Notes: generated by a model from the sequence alone, not told the origin. DNA of 64,000 bases from Apostichopus japonicus (GCF_037975245.1 NC_092578.1:6551001-6615000); one strand, 5' to 3'. Counted from the first letter of the stretch, positions 14,701-37,573 are shown. Made by a program: numbers and translations.

Positions 14701-16271
14701 TTCAAGTTGCAAAATATAGCACCAGGTTGCATTGAAGGACCCTTAATTAATCAAAAATTTCACCCCCTCCCCATAGACCCCTCCCAAGGACAAATAAACA
14801 TTGTACCCCCCTAATTAAGTGCTGTGCTCTCCAAGATTGAAATGTCTGGCGATAACCACTTCGAGAAGGGAGTCATCCCAAAATGTGCTTTTAGGACCTC
14901 AGGAAATATTACTGCCTTTCATTACATCTAAAACATGACTGCACTGAATTGGCCTAATGTAAGGATATGTGTAACACTACAAGGCCCAAGAATAAAGGCA
15001 AAATGTTCCTTTCCTCCACCCCAATCATGGAGGGGTTAAGGTCATTTGTGGTACTCCCTACGTCTTGGGGTCCTTGACCATTTCTTCACTGACCCTTGGT
15101 GGTCCCTGGATGGAACAATGTTGAGAATCTAGGCAATGGTATAATACTTGTATTATATCACAGCTATCACCATGTGCTCTCCATTTCCCCATCCCCTAGC
15201 CAGGGGCATAAAAGACAGGGTGTGTGAGGGGTTATTACACTCCCTGGTCAAAAAGTTAATGGCATGATAGTCTTAAAATTGGAGCCCAACTCAGTGTGAT
15301 TTTACACCCTGATGAACATAATCTAATTAGTAAATAAAACAAAAGAAAACAAAAGAAAAAGAACACAAAAGTCTTTCTCTTTGTTCCCACTTTCATTTAC
15401 AATTTCCAAGATTTGGTTACTATTAGGATAACAGAATGCTACCATTTCTGTGGGTGAGCCACTGTGCCCCCCCCACCGCCAGGGCTTGTAATTACACTGC
15501 ATTCCTATCAGAAATGTACCTCTGTTTTTAAAAATTGTTTCAACAGAACAGGCAATATCAGCAAGCAGTGTAGTTAAATTCCCAGGATCCATACATAAAT
15601 TGGAACACTTCCAGAGAATTGTAATTTAAACATGCAGTCTTTGTGCTTTAAACTGGCTACAAGGAGAACAAGAAATACCTAAAAACACCGCAGCTTTGGG
15701 GCTTTACACCCTTGAACACCACTAGGGTCTTGATATGCAGTGCAGATAACTTCAATTCCTCTCTCTCACATATATATTTTTGTGCTTTAATCTCACTGAA
15801 AGAGAAAAAAACAGAAACTCTAGAAACTTTGGGGCTTGCCCATTGGACCCACCCCCCCCCCAACTAGAGCTTGGGATACATTCCATAGTCTTTCTTTTTT
15901 TAACATGTTTTTTTAATTCTAGAATTGCTGAAGCTTGTATGGGGACTTTGTCGCACCCCTGTCAGTTGTCAGTTGTGTTATAAAAACAATTGCCACTTTT
16001 GTTGGTGTATTTTTCGAAACCATGCTTGGTTAGTCATACATGGTTGGTTTGAAAAATGCTAGTCTGTCTCGAAATCACTCTACATCCCCCATGAAAAATG
16101 GTGAATGTATGTATCCCTGCACCTACCCCTTTCCAATTTCTCTCCTTTTCCCTTCAATCCTTCCCTTCACCACACTCCTTTCCCCTCCCTTCACCACACT
16201 GGGTTCTACTGCACCCTAGGAGCCACCACAAGGATATTTACATGCAAAAGGGTATAGCAGTGACCACTTAC
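11781..16271. other. Gene-poor stretch
   Basis: AT-rich with poly-C and poly-A runs; contains only hAT-like element 2. No coding exon recognised. Confidence 0.6.
14519..14861. mobile_element. hAT-like non-autonomous element 2
   Basis: Left end CAGTGGCGTCGCCA; the right end inverted reads AAGTGGTTATCGCCAGAC. Flanks CGGGAAGG and CGAGAAGG match at 7 of 8 bases. The interior has the phrase CCCCTCCCCATAGACCCCTCCC-like pyrimidine runs seen in element 5. Termini are less alike than in the other copies. Confidence 0.5.
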
Positions 16272-16516
16272 TTCAGAATGTTCTGGTGGCACTTGCACAG
16301 GCAGCATTCCAGGTGGTAACGGTCGAGGGATGGTACCAACGAGGTACTGCCCACCCGGCCCTGTGTCTGGGCTCATACAATTTCCCTCGTATCTATGGTT
16401 TCCTTCCACTAGTCCATGAATCCTCGGGGAAAGGGAAGGGTGCTGTTGCATCATGTAGCGTGACCCTGCGTATTGTCCAGACATGTTCTCAAGAAATGAG
16501 TGTGGGTCAAGTTCTT
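16272..16516 (-). CDS. Internal exon of an unidentified minus-strand gene
   Basis: Open reading through 81 codons between acceptor CTCCAG (16517-16518) and donor GAA|GTAAGT (16271). Phase 1 in, 0 out. Reads ELDPHSFLENMSGQYAGSR, MMQQHPSLSPRIHG, PGGQYLVGTIPRPLPPGMLP and QVPPEHSE: rich in Pro, Gly, Met, Gln and His, like disordered parts of transcription regulators, but I do not recognise the family. GC content is clearly above the neighbourhood. An in-frame ATG at codon 11 also allows a first-exon reading. No partner exon was found in 1-21 kb. Confidence 0.5.
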
Positions 16517-16518
16517 CT

Positions 16519-19175
<2,657 letters not shown>

Positions 19176-19724
19176 TTTGGTTGCCATTTTGTTTTCAAGT
19201 TTTCGAGATGGTTGAATGCTTAAAAGACATAAAAACAACAAAACACGAATAACCAGGGTTTTTCTTCCTTTGTGTGTAAATCATTTATTAACGAAATCAG
19301 GATGTCAAATCAGAAATGTTTTCTGCGACCAGAGGACATAAGAGTTCATATGGTTATTTCAGCTTTTTTCGTTAAATGGCATTGTAACATAATTTAGTCT
19401 TTGTTATTTACTACCAGTCATCTAACTGGGATATCGTTCCGTGTAAGTAGACACATCATAACTAAAATAAAATGAAATATGACTTTTTTTGATTCATTTA
19501 TGTATTTTATGAACAGAAAAGTGTATAATATAATAAACTTATAGGCACGTTATATCTTCCTGCATGCGCGTTAAAAAAATCTTTTCTTGTTTCACCAAAT
19601 CACCAATTGAGTTTTTGTTAAAATTTTAAGAGTGTCTCTCTTCCTTTGAGCACGGCATTGATAACTTCAAACCGTAGTCCTATAATGGTATCTTGGTATA
19701 AGTGACTCATGTTGTAGGGTGCAA

Positions 19725-21087
19725 CAGGGACGTAGCCAGGGGGGGGAGCAGGGGGAGCGACTGCTCCCCCCCTTTCAGTGTCGATTTTTTTTTTTCTTAG
19801 CATGGTATTTTGTCAGTGCTCTTTTGATCTTGAATACTCGTCAGCTCTGTTAACTCGATTATAATCGTAGTTACATTCACGCCTACTGATTCAACTACTT
19901 ACTTAGTTTGGCAGATGCAATTAGCTTAATTTAGCCTATAGCATATAGCCTGTTACAAGCCTACAGTTGGCCACTGCGTACTAAAATCTACCTAACCGCA
20001 CTCTATGGAATGTCACGAACCGTATGCACAACACACCGACATCGATGAAAGTAATAATAATAAATAATTATTACACTGCTAACGATATTTGTGTTTAGGC
20101 CACTGCATATCTGGCTATATTACAAAATCTGATATTTTATATTGTCTATCAGTTAAGTTCGTCAAATGTATTGAAGTCCAGACATTGGACAATAAACAAG
20201 AATCATCCTACTGAAAAAATTGTAAAGAGCGCTATGTTTGTCTTTCTGATATATTATGTAAAAGAACATGTAAAAGAATTCAACAGGAAACAAAATCTGC
20301 TGATAATATGATATCATATGATCAGGGGCGTAGCCAGTATGTAGCACTGTAGGTCCGGGCCTATACACTTTTTTGGCCAAGTTATCTTTTTTTTAAAAAC
20401 ACCCATATTTCAAATCCATAGGCTTGCTGGACGAGTTTATGATTCTAGACAGGAAAAACTATTGAAATGAACGTAGCGAGATTATGGCTGAATTAGGTGA
20501 CCTATTCTTCTGTCATCTAGGCTGTCATTTCTATCGCGTGCCGTTTCATTCAACACTCTACCCGCCGAAAAAGACTAGGATCCGATCTTGTCAGTTTTTT
20601 ACCATCTAGTTAAGAACCCGTTTACGCAGATAATATTTCAGTTGAGAAAACAGTTGAGAAATTTGCATCAGATGGCAATCGTCGGATAGCTCTCGCCTTC
20701 TCTTATTAGGCTAACTTAAACATTTACTAGCTACAGTTGCATGAAAGACAATTACTGGCTATAGTTGTATCAAAGACATTTCTGGCCTATCTTTGTATCT
20801 ACAAGTATCAGAAGTTGAAATGTACAGTAAGACTACTCTGTACATGTACCTTGCTAATTTTAAATCCATTATGTAGTATGAATTACGTACTATTTTAACT
20901 CTTTTGTACACTCGAGAAGGGCTGTTTCCGGCCATCTAGGGGGTTTGTAAAACCAAAAAATTTTCTTGTACGCTCCGCGCCAACCGATGGTGGCGCTCCA
21001 CTCAGATAGTCATGCTTACATCTTTGAAAATCCATATCAATCGCAAAAAAGTGCTCCCCCCCTTTCAAAATCCTGGCTACGTCACTG
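19725..21087. mobile_element. hAT-like non-autonomous element 3 (1.36 kb)
   Basis: Exact 8-bp duplication GGGTGCAA (19717-19724, 21088-21095). Left terminus CAGGGACGTAGCCAGG, right terminus inverted CAGTGACGTAGCCAGG: 15 of 16 match. The interior includes AGCGCCACCATCGGTTGGCG (minus strand), also found in element 6. A CAGGGGCGTAGCCAG motif at about 20324 may mark a nested end. No transposase ORF seen. Confidence 0.85.
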
Positions 21088-21877
21088 GGGTGCAACCAGA
21101 GGTGGATAAGGGCAGACATTTCTACGGGCTGAGTGACCAAACCGGTGGCGCTGAGGTCATAAAACAAGCGACGAACTTGGCGCCTCGGACAAACTTATAG
21201 CTCCTTCCGCGACCAACAGAAAATCGGCGCTTTCGGGTAACATGACTGTGTAACCCTTTCGAAACGGTAGTCTAATGCGCCACTTGGTGTAACCCATTAG
21301 TGTCTATGGGGGAGGGGGATGGGTGGCAAACGGGCGGGAGACCCCACTTGTATTTCATTCCCTACTTTTCGTGGTTTGGAGGACTAAATGGTCGTTCACT
21401 AAAGGACCGCGTAAAATGTTTTCTTAGTAACCAGCATCCCTACTCAAATATCTAAAACCGCCCACTCACTGGTCTTCGGATGTTTTTCTTTATTAATCAA
21501 TAACATAAATTTTGGGAGTGTTCTGGCGAGGCGCCGGAAACTTGCCGGAAGGCCGCATATTGCGCGTACCTTTTATACTCAGACCCATCCCTGAAGGGTG
21601 GCGCTCCATGTCAGTTACAACTCCCCCTCCCCCTCCCCCGCCCTCCCTGACAAAACAAACATCTTAAGATGCACATTGAACATGGTGCAGTCACAATAGT
21701 ACATTCTTCGATATTTTACAGAATATTCAGTACTAAGTATCAAATGAAATCGATGTATCAAAAGTCAAAACCAGAGATATTGTGATGAATATTCAAAACT
21801 GATGCTTTAAATGATGCTTTAAAAAAAATCCCCGTCAAAGTTAAATGTATAAATGAAGTGTACTAAGTACAATTTCT

Positions 21878-24678
<2,801 letters not shown>

Positions 24679-24787
24679 TTATACTGCGATGTCTCGATTA
24701 TCTACCCAAAAAAAAAGAGGAAAGAACTAATGTCAAGAAATGCATATAAAACAAAAATCACATCTTAAAATGAAATGAAACCTTGAG

Positions 24788-24936
24788 CAGGGGTGATAGC
24801 CAAGCACCTTTATCTCAGGGGCCCCAATGCATTTCTAGATGGGGTAGGGGTAGGAAGAGGGAGAGGGAGCAGAAAAATATTTGGAGGAACCTGCCACAAC
24901 CCCCCCCCCCTTCAACCCCAATTGGCTACGTCACTG
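24788..24936. mobile_element. hAT-like short element 4 (149 bp)
   Basis: Left end CAGGGGTGATAGCCAAG, right end inverted CAGTGACGTAGCCAATTGG. Flanks ACCTTGAG and ACCTTTGA agree only partly, so the target duplication is uncertain. Lies just upstream of actin A coding exon 1. Confidence 0.5.
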
Positions 24937-25278
24937 ACCTTTGATAGTCAAAACTATAACCATGGAAGTATTACTCTGACAGGGTAATTAAGAAAATCCA
25001 AACTCGACAAAAACACCTTTTTAATATATACACGCGGGGTGGTCAGTCGTGGTCAGTCGCATCTGGTCAGTCGTACACCCTTCTCCCTGACTTCTACCCA
25101 CCATTGTGGGAAGTAGTTTGTAATTTCGTTCCAACGACCGAAAACAAAATATCCATCCCCCACACTTTACCACACAGACTGCATCACTGTACACTATGTT
25201 AATAACTTTATAAAGAAAGAAATAATCAATCGCGTTTAAAGAAACACATAGAAACACAAAGAAACACATCTTCTTTTG

Positions 25279-25649
25279 CAAGGGCGTAGGAACCGGGGGG
25301 CTGGGGGGCGCCAGCCCCCCCAGTGAAAAATGTGGAGGGGCGGAAGTATCATTCCGCCCCCCCCCCCCGCTTCGCAAGTCAGAAAACCCCTTTTTCATTT
25401 CCAAATGAGAAAAAAATCTCATTTGGAGCACCAAATTGCATCTAAGGCCTGGTGAAAATACAAAATTAAGTTTACAAAATGGAGTGGGTGTTGAAGTGTG
25501 CTATATTGCACCAAATTGCATCTGAGGCTACCTGGAAATGCAAAAAATTCCAAAGGGGAGGGGGACACCCCCTCCCCTTAGACCCCTCCCCAGGCCGGCC
25601 ATCAGTCTTCAGCCCCACCCCCACTCAAAAGTACCTTCCTACGCCACTG
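25279..25649. mobile_element. hAT-like non-autonomous element 5
   Basis: Exact 8-bp duplication TTCTTTTG (25271-25278, 25650-25657). Left end CAAGGGCGTAGGAA, right end inverted CAGTGGCGTAGGAAGG. The interior holds long C and G runs and an internal direct repeat (CACCAAATTGCATCTRAGGC at about 25429 and 25509). Confidence 0.8.
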
Positions 25650-27280
25650 TTCTTTTGCAAAGATTGTTTTTGTGGTAGTATTTATACGTGCAACGAATAC
25701 TTGCAAATGCGGCGGCTACGTTACAGCTCACAGGTCAGTAGCCAGTAACATCATTGCCATGACCACACTCTTTATTTATACCCTTCTTTGGGTATAGGTA
25801 AAACAAAGTGTTGGAATTGCCACACGACGAGGTTCGCCGGTGTAAAGTGTGAACATTCACAGTATATTTGTTTCTTGTTCTGTATGATGATTAATTCTTC
25901 AGATCGATAGAGAGCTCAGCTGTTCCAGCGTTGTCAGGCGTTGTATAGTTGAATTGATTTAGTTTGGTTTGATGTGAACAGAGTCTGTATATATAACGTA
26001 CGAAAGTTGTGGAATATGACTAAAACCATTACACGTTTGCGAATATATTGAAACCGCACCATATTCAAATTATCATTAACACAGTTTAAGCATATAGGAT
26101 AGTTTTCCTTCTGAAAAGAGCAGGACATATATATAGCTAGAACGGGAGTCTAGTGACCTTTGGTCGGTGACCTTTGGGCTGTCAGTGACCTATGGGCTGA
26201 TATGTGCGCTCTACCTACTATGGTATCCTGCCCTTAGTTGGAAAAAGGGATGGGTACCCTACACAATTCTCAAACTATTTCCCACGAAAAATCAGTCCTG
26301 ATAGAAAAATAAAGAAGGGGGGGGGGGGGGGGGGAGACAGAAGCAAAATAACTATACTCTCCTGATCACCAGGGTAGCTAGGGTTTATGGGGCCCAGCTT
26401 CAAGAATACACACTGGGTCCCTTTACCCTCAACTTCATCTAAGCTGAACTTTACGCAACGCAACAAGGAAACTTCACGCAAGGAACTTTACGTAACAAGG
26501 AAAGGTATCATAATAAATCTGGTATTCGAACTGGGCAGTTAATTTTTCAACCAGAAGAAAAAACGATTTTAGTGAAATAAAACAAACTAAGGTATGTTGG
26601 TACTCATTAAAATTCTTATTCAAAATATGATAGGCAGTTATGATTTGTTGTCCCAAAAATGTCGGCACCAAGGCTTGCGGATCTCCTGGACGTTGGGAGC
26701 CCTGGTTCAACGAACCGCATGAATTGCCTATTACTACGCCTCTACCCCTGATGAAAGTAAAGAAGTACACTGCCAATTCTCTTGCAACTCTCCGCTCTTA
26801 TAATTGTTATAACACAAATATGAGTCGCCGGCTTAGCCCGGCTCTGGGTTGAAACCCACAATTTTCATCCTGAGCTGAGCCGTGAGAAAGAAAACAAAGC
26901 ACTCTTCACGATATGATTACTAAAACGGGAATCTGTTAATATTCGAGGTAAACTGACAACTTGGAAGTTATAGGTCACAACTAAGTTCGAAGGGCGAGAC
27001 GTATGCGTTCAAAGGCTCTACCAACTTTGTCAGACAACGTTAAACGTATGCGGAGAAGCGTGGATAGTTAAATATATACAGTGTGATCTCTTGAACAACG
27101 TACATATAGTTTATAGCATATCCACACCGCTTCTTTTTATAGAGACTAGTTTTGTTTGTTCCTATACTCCTACATAGGTCTAGTGTTGCAACTGCAAAGA
27201 AGGGAATGGTACAGACTGAGTAAAAACTGACAGAACACGGTAAGGGGGGGGGGGAGGGGAGCTCGCATAATGTGTGGTAC

Positions 27281-27475
27281 AGAGACCCATATCAACCCAA
27301 CAGTTAAAACTGTCAGCTGGGCGCGGTTTAGCTGCTGCCATGTGGAGGGATTGTCTCTATGTCAGGCAGGTTATCGTTAACCGGGGTAATATTGTAAAGC
27401 GCTTCGAGCCTTTGGGAAAGGCGCTATATAAAAATTTGAAATTATTAATACTATTTTAATTATTATTATTATGTT
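27281..27475 (+). repeat. SINE/LINE 3' end with AAGCGCTTCGAG tail
   Basis: GTAAAGCGCTTCGAG, then GGCGCTATATAAA and an ATT-rich run (TTATTATTATT) form the widespread 3' tail of L2/CR1-mobilised SINEs in marine animals (family knowledge). Left limit approximate. Confidence 0.5.
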
Positions 27476-28062
27476 ACTGTATAAGTGCAATGAACTGTCC
27501 ATTCGCTTCATAAACAGCCTTAACGACAAAATGGACTACGCCCAATTTTTTTTTTTTTTTGAACGCAAAGTACGTATAGACTGGACACCGCGTTGCATCC
27601 GATGTGACAGTGTTACTTGCCTATAAAGGCCGCATATTGATAATTATGTTTCGAATGTAACTAGGTTTCTCTGAGCTTTAATACTTAGAATTGTCAAATT
27701 AAGGCAAATACCGATGTATGCTATGATGTGTTGTGTTGAGTGTTTTGTGAATGTCGGAAGTTATGCTGACATAGTATGCATATACCACAAAAAGCTTTAA
27801 TTGAATGCATGAGGTAACATAGGCCTAAGTACAATACATACGGAATATATTTAGACAATACAAAGTAAATAAATAAATAAATAATTATATTAGTAAATAA
27901 ATAACGGTGGTATACGAACCAGTCCTGTGAAACAAATCCGATACGACGAAAGAACGGTTAGTAAATAAACCTATATGTCGATGTCGCACCTGCTATGTAT
28001 ACGTTTATCATTAAAAATTACTCATTGTGTGGTGATCACAGAAAGCAGGTGCAGGGGTTTAA

Positions 28063-28133
28063 CCATATATGGTAAAAAAAAAGAAAAATGTATTGATTTA
28101 TGGATTGGATATGAGCGAGAAATGAATATTCAT
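28063..28133 (-). promoter_or_regulatory. Candidate actin A upstream module: palindrome plus CArG box
   Basis: CCATATATGG (28063-28072) is an exact CC(A/T)6GG serum response factor site. The exact palindrome ATGAATATTCAT lies at 28122-28133, 49 bases further upstream on the minus strand. The same pair with similar spacing stands before genes B and C. I could not fix a TATA box or first exon for A; TATAAAAAG on the minus strand at 27135-27143 is an alternative core promoter. Confidence 0.5.
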
Positions 28134-28819
28134 TTTTAACGCCTTTCAAATAAACCTAAGAAAATCGATACTGAAACGATATTTCTTTTACTTTTTTTTT
28201 TCATTTTAATTTTCACTGAATATAGGAATGCTATTGGTTTATTCAGTCATGTGACAAATATTACTTGGGAAGAGTGGCAACGAGTGGATGAGGTCTGAGA
28301 GATAGACAGAGAGGATGGGGGTAAGGGAGGGAGAGGGAAGTAGGGAGAGGGGAGCCTCTCCCGAGGGACGGGATATGAAAGCAGAGGAGAGGGAAAGGGG
28401 AGGTAGGGGGAGGTATGGCATTTTAATAGTTTAATCATGTTCTTTCTTTTTTTCTAGTAACAGTCGATATGGTTGTAAAAACATCTTTTATTTATTATTT
28501 ATCTCGACCAAAGCAAAGAAAGGAATCCCAAGTGCAGGCAGTTCTTTAAAGCGCGCCAACAATCAGGAATTAAATGGAATATATAGAAGATATAACGAAA
28601 AACATTTGGAGGAAATAAACGAAGCCTGATAAATTGTAATCCAATAAAAACTAATTTATTATCGATGTCTATAAATCACTTATTAAAGAAGGCTATTGTA
28701 CACTTGAATATCTAAAGATTCACTTTTAAATATGAACAAAAAAACTATAAAACAAAAGGGAGAATTTTCTGTACATGTCCTCGATTATTTCAGGTACATA
28801 TTTTACACACACATTTTCC

Positions 28820-28823
<4 letters not shown>

Positions 28824-28881
<58 letters not shown>

Positions 28882-28890
28882 TATATATAT
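28824..28890. repeat. (TA)n microsatellite
   Basis: Pure AT except one TAAAT interruption; a second tract lies at 29069-29100. Confidence 0.97.
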
Positions 28891-29507
28891 TGGTCACTTT
28901 CGGTGATCATGCACTGAAGAAGAGCTAGTTTTGCTCGAAAGCTCTGCAAAAACCAAACATTGGCTGTTTTACTTCCAATCATTTACCTAATTCAATTATT
29001 GTATCTCACTCGAGATCCAGCCTTTCTCTAAATGCAGCATAGTTGTTTAACAGTTTTTCCGTTATTCCTATATATATAAATATATATATATATATGTATA
29101 TTGCTTTTATTTGGAAAACGTTCGATATCCGAACTAAATTCTGATTGTGACCCATGGCTTGAACCTAGTTCTTAAAGTGATCTAGGCTTGATAAAGTACT
29201 GCAGTAGAACTATATCGTCATTTTTCGTCATATCTATAGAAATATATCGCTGCAATTATTTTGTTAATTAAAGTTTGGTGATTGCATGGATTTGCAAAAC
29301 TTTGTATGAAATTGCATGAATTATCTCAAACTTTCTTGAGAGATGGGAATGCTGTACTCTTTGTGATATAGACGTATCATGTATTATCTTAGTGTTCGAT
29401 GCAGGCCGTGAAAGTACGCATACATATGCAACTGATCAAGAGGTGCATGGCCCTGTATATGTATGTCCATGTACACAGTACACAGTACAGTATAACTATA
29501 CGTCAGA

Positions 29508-34067
<4,560 letters not shown>

Positions 34068-34199
34068 TTAGTTAGTGTTGGCTTGGTTTGTTTGTCTAAT
34101 CGAAGCAAAGAGGTTGACGTGGACCTAAATAGTTGAGAGTTATAAACAAATAGAAATAAAGTAACCTAAGCAACGTAAACAATCGATAAGCTATATATG

Positions 34200-34440
34200 A
34201 TGGTGTTGGCGATCGCCGTCATTGCTATCGCAAGAGTCCGCGTCATCGTCATCGTAGTCGTAACCTTGACCACGACCGTCATTCGTCACAATAATCGCCA
34301 TTGTTTCCGTTAATGTAACTATATGATGTCGTCGACACCCTTACAAAGTACGTCATCGTCGTCGACACCGTCACCGATGTCGTCAACGTCGTCGTCACCG
34401 ATGTTGTCACAGTGAACGGCACCGTGACTGTTATCTTTGT
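34200..34440. repeat. Imperfect GTC/ATC triplet region
   Basis: GTCGTCGACACC, GTCATCGTCGTC and GTCGTCAACGTCGTC phrases repeat with 3-base periodicity in the actin B UTR intron; open in one plus frame but with no start and low complexity. Confidence 0.7.
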
Positions 34441-34692
34441 ATCATACCGCTATACGACAACGGTTTGGCATGATAAGTCTATTTTAGCAATAGTTGGAAT
34501 TACAGTTGCATCATACCGTAACACATTATACAATGGAATGAAATTTTCATAGTTAGCATCGCAAGGGAAAACACTTCATTCAGGAACTAAATTTAAACTC
34601 TTCTCTAATCTAAGTAAAGTTACAGCGTGTATTACAACAGGGAGGTCTCTTAAAACCCTCACGCTTTATGGGTCATATGTTATCATTACATG

Positions 34693-35110
34693 TGACGTCA
34701 GAAATTTGTAATAATACACGATACTGACGTCAATGACAAACAGTCATGTTCTACTGTGTTTTTAACGTAACAAGAAACTTTCAACTCATTGATTGTACAC
34801 CTGCTAGTTCAATAGTCTGCTAATCACACCGATGCCAATGCCACCGATGCCACCGAGAACAATACATTACAGTTAACAATGTTGTGTAATACATCTCAGA
34901 AATGGGAGGAACAATCAACTTTACATCAATACAACAATTGTTGCTGTGTATATTATGTATCAATTTGCCGCTCCCCAATCTTCCCATTTTAAGAATGCAA
35001 GCTGAAACAAACGTAGATTCTTTCCAAAGTCGGTGTCATAGGGTGTGGTTCTTGGATACGATATCCTTATCGCTGATTGGACAAACCAAAACTGACGTCA
35101 GCTATTTAAG
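34693..35110. promoter_or_regulatory. Three perfect CRE sites in actin B UTR intron
   Basis: TGACGTCA at 34693-34700, 34725-34732 and 35093-35100. The last is preceded by GATTGG (35074) and followed by TATTTAAG (35103), the order of a plus-strand CCAAT-CRE-TATA promoter. No plus-strand transcript unit was recognised. Confidence 0.4.
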
Positions 35111-36199
35111 TCTTTAGCTATTCATTGTCCTTTTGATATGTGTAAGAGCAATGAACCTACTCTACAAATAACACCAGAAATGCAATGACAAAGCAAGGAT
35201 TGATATGAATATTCATAGATATGAATATGAATATAGATATGAATATTTATAATATGGCTTTCTAATCTTTATCAGTTTACATAAGGTGAAGAAAATGTCA
35301 TCACATAAAGATAAAGGACTTTGTTTATCACACTTTTCGAGTACTGAGATAAGTTAATGGATATTTGCTTTAAGAAAATTCCAAGAGTACTTGAGTGTGT
35401 AACTTAGGATATATGAAACACCCTAACGTTATTTTATTATCATTATGCGTGGGCCACAGAGATTGCCCCGATAAGAAAACTATTGAACAGACGATCATAA
35501 AATTATACCTAATAGATTTGGCAAAGCCACGCAGCTAAGTTGGGCACAACGTGTTACGTCTTTCCGATATACACGGAGCCTAATTCTGCACTCGCCCTAT
35601 TATGTGCCCAGGCTCTATCTTGGGTGATATTTCTTAAAGAGTATACCTATACCATGAGAATAGGAACATGACCGATGATCATTATAACTCATTACTTCTG
35701 TAGAATGACTTAATCAGTAAATTAATGGATTAAACATAAAGGTAAATGGATATTTCGGTATATATCATTGAGTTTGTATTAATTGGTATTTAATTTCAAG
35801 TTTAATGGCGCATATCTTGAAATTTAAAATTTTTAAACAAATTTTTGTGTTTTTGGAAACACATTGATTGAAAGTTGACCCTAACATTTATGTGACGCTG
35901 TTAAAATTTAAAGCTTGTATAAAAAACAGATCGTTGTGGCCAAATCTTGGTGTAGGACCATTTATGATGATGTTCAGTATTAGAAGAAAAAACACACACA
36001 CACCGTTGCCTCACCCTTCTAATGATGATGCACTGATCAACCAACCGATATTTTGCAATATAAAATTGTCTGGTGTTATCATGTAATTCAAAACAAGTTT
36101 AAATGTGCATCCTCCAATGGACGTACTTCACTTATTCTTCTGGAACTTGGAAGACGTAGGAGAATTGCGCTTCAATGTTCTCCAGTGCCCCCAGACCCC

Positions 36200-36493
36200 A
36201 ACCCGGTCCCGTCCGCGTATTTTTTTTTCCCAGGACGAACGTGGGCATCGGCCAATCAAATCCCTGGATTCCAAACATGTGACGCTTTTTCAAAAAACAT
36301 GTTCTGAATCTTTTTCCTAGTTTTGACCCCAGATTATGAACGACAATCCTGCAATTTCCTAGAAACTGTATCCTTAACCCACTTTTTAAACCCTAACTCT
36401 GATTTCAAACGAATTTGTAAATTCCTGAAAAACCTGAAACCCACGTTCGTCCTGGCAAAAAAAACGCGTCCCGTCCTACATACGCCTATGTTG
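36200..36493. mobile_element. Fold-back element remnant with CATAGGCG terminus
   Basis: CCAGGACGAACGTGGG occurs forward at about 36231 and inverted at about 36442, each preceded by a T run and a CGTCC/GGACG motif. The right end inverted is CATAGGCGTATGTAGG, like element 6. The matching left terminus and target duplication are not found, so it looks truncated. Confidence 0.5.
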
Positions 36494-36784
36494 ATCATAT
36501 ATAAAATATTGTTGACAATATAATATTGTTTACATGTTATACAACAAAAAAAGAAGAAAAAAAAACATATCCCAAAGAAGTCACATATAGAGTTAACTAA
36601 GATTATTATGACAAATAAAAGAATAAAACTATTCATGGTAATCCGGATTGTTAATTAATAGTTATGCTTCATATTGAATATTTAATGATAATTATTAAGA
36701 CTGGCTTGAACCGAAATATAAATGTATAAAGAAAAAAACGAACGGACTCACAAATTATAATGATAACGTCTTTGACAAACTTAC

Positions 36785-36820
36785 CGGTTTAGATTTTCAC
36801 GGAGTAGTAGTCTTCTTGGA
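36785..36820 (-). other. Probable non-coding first exon of actin B
   Basis: The 3' border is the donor CCG|GTAAGT at 36785/36784. The 5' end is estimated as about 30 bases downstream of the TATA-like box, so 36820 is approximate. It would splice to the acceptor at 34125-34126. Gene C has the same arrangement with a near-identical donor (GTCG|GTAAGT). Confidence 0.5.
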
Positions 36821-36845
36821 GGTAGGCGCTTGGCGAATAAAGTAA

Positions 36846-37007
36846 TAATTATACACACGAACTATAGATATTTAATCAAGATTTCCAGCTTCAGAGTGGA
36901 CTTGGTATAGACAGAGCTTTACTGAACTTACAACGTGCCCAAATAAGGTTAGACGTGTCTTGTCTGCAAATAAAGAATGCTATCAGTGAAAATATGTGAA
37001 TATTCAT
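36846..37007 (-). promoter_or_regulatory. Actin B promoter: palindrome, CArG box, TATA
   Basis: On the minus strand, in order towards the gene: GTGAATATTCAT (36996-37007, one base from the palindrome of A and C), exact CArG box CCTTATTTGG (36939-36948; CCAAATAAGG on plus), and TATA-like TATAATTA (36846-36853). A strong GTAAGT donor follows at 36784, as expected for a short non-coding first exon. CArG boxes bind serum response factor and drive many animal actin genes. Confidence 0.65.
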
Positions 37008-37215
37008 GCTGCAGGGACACACAATCTCGTTTTTATTTGTAGACTAGATTAGGTGTTTGCTTAAAAGAGGTATGTCTATACATGGCTATTAAGAAAAAAA
37101 TAGTGCTGAGTGTTTATTCTCAGTTAAGTATTGGATGGCCTCATCGTGTATGTGAACAGCGTGTATGTAATGTCAGAGTCATTTCCCAACTAGTGGTCGT
37201 TCACGCAGTAGCTCG

Positions 37216-37277
<62 letters not shown>
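37216..37277. repeat. (TA)n microsatellite
   Basis: Pure TA tract between the actin B promoter and the exon 3 relic. Confidence 0.97.
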
Positions 37278-37281
<4 letters not shown>

Positions 37282-37573
37282 CCAATCACGTGACGGGCTT
37301 CTTGACACATATAAAATACATATACCGTAAAGAAATGCTAAGGCTACGTAAAGAAATGGTTTAAAAATGGTTAATATTTTTAAGTCATCGAGACACTTAC
37401 TCGTCGATTAGTCATGTTCACCGATGACAAACATTATTGATTGCTGATAAAACTGGAGTATCGTTATTAATCTATCAAATATCTTGATCATCGATTCAGT
37501 TACAATGAGGTGGACTTTACACCTTTTTTTGTTGCTGTTTATTCTACGATTCTAATACAATGCAAGGTCTAAC

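Larger units (their letters stand above)
25658..29507. other. Actin A upstream / actin B downstream region
   Basis: Apart from the candidate actin A module, a SINE-type tail and (TA)n tracts, no gene was seen. An 18-base G run is at 26317-26334. Confidence 0.6.

Noticed and set aside
26369-26752. hAT-like element between CAGGGTAGCTAGGG and CTACGCCTCTACCCCTG
   Set aside because: Termini look similar but flanking 8-mers do not match, so a single insertion is not supported.
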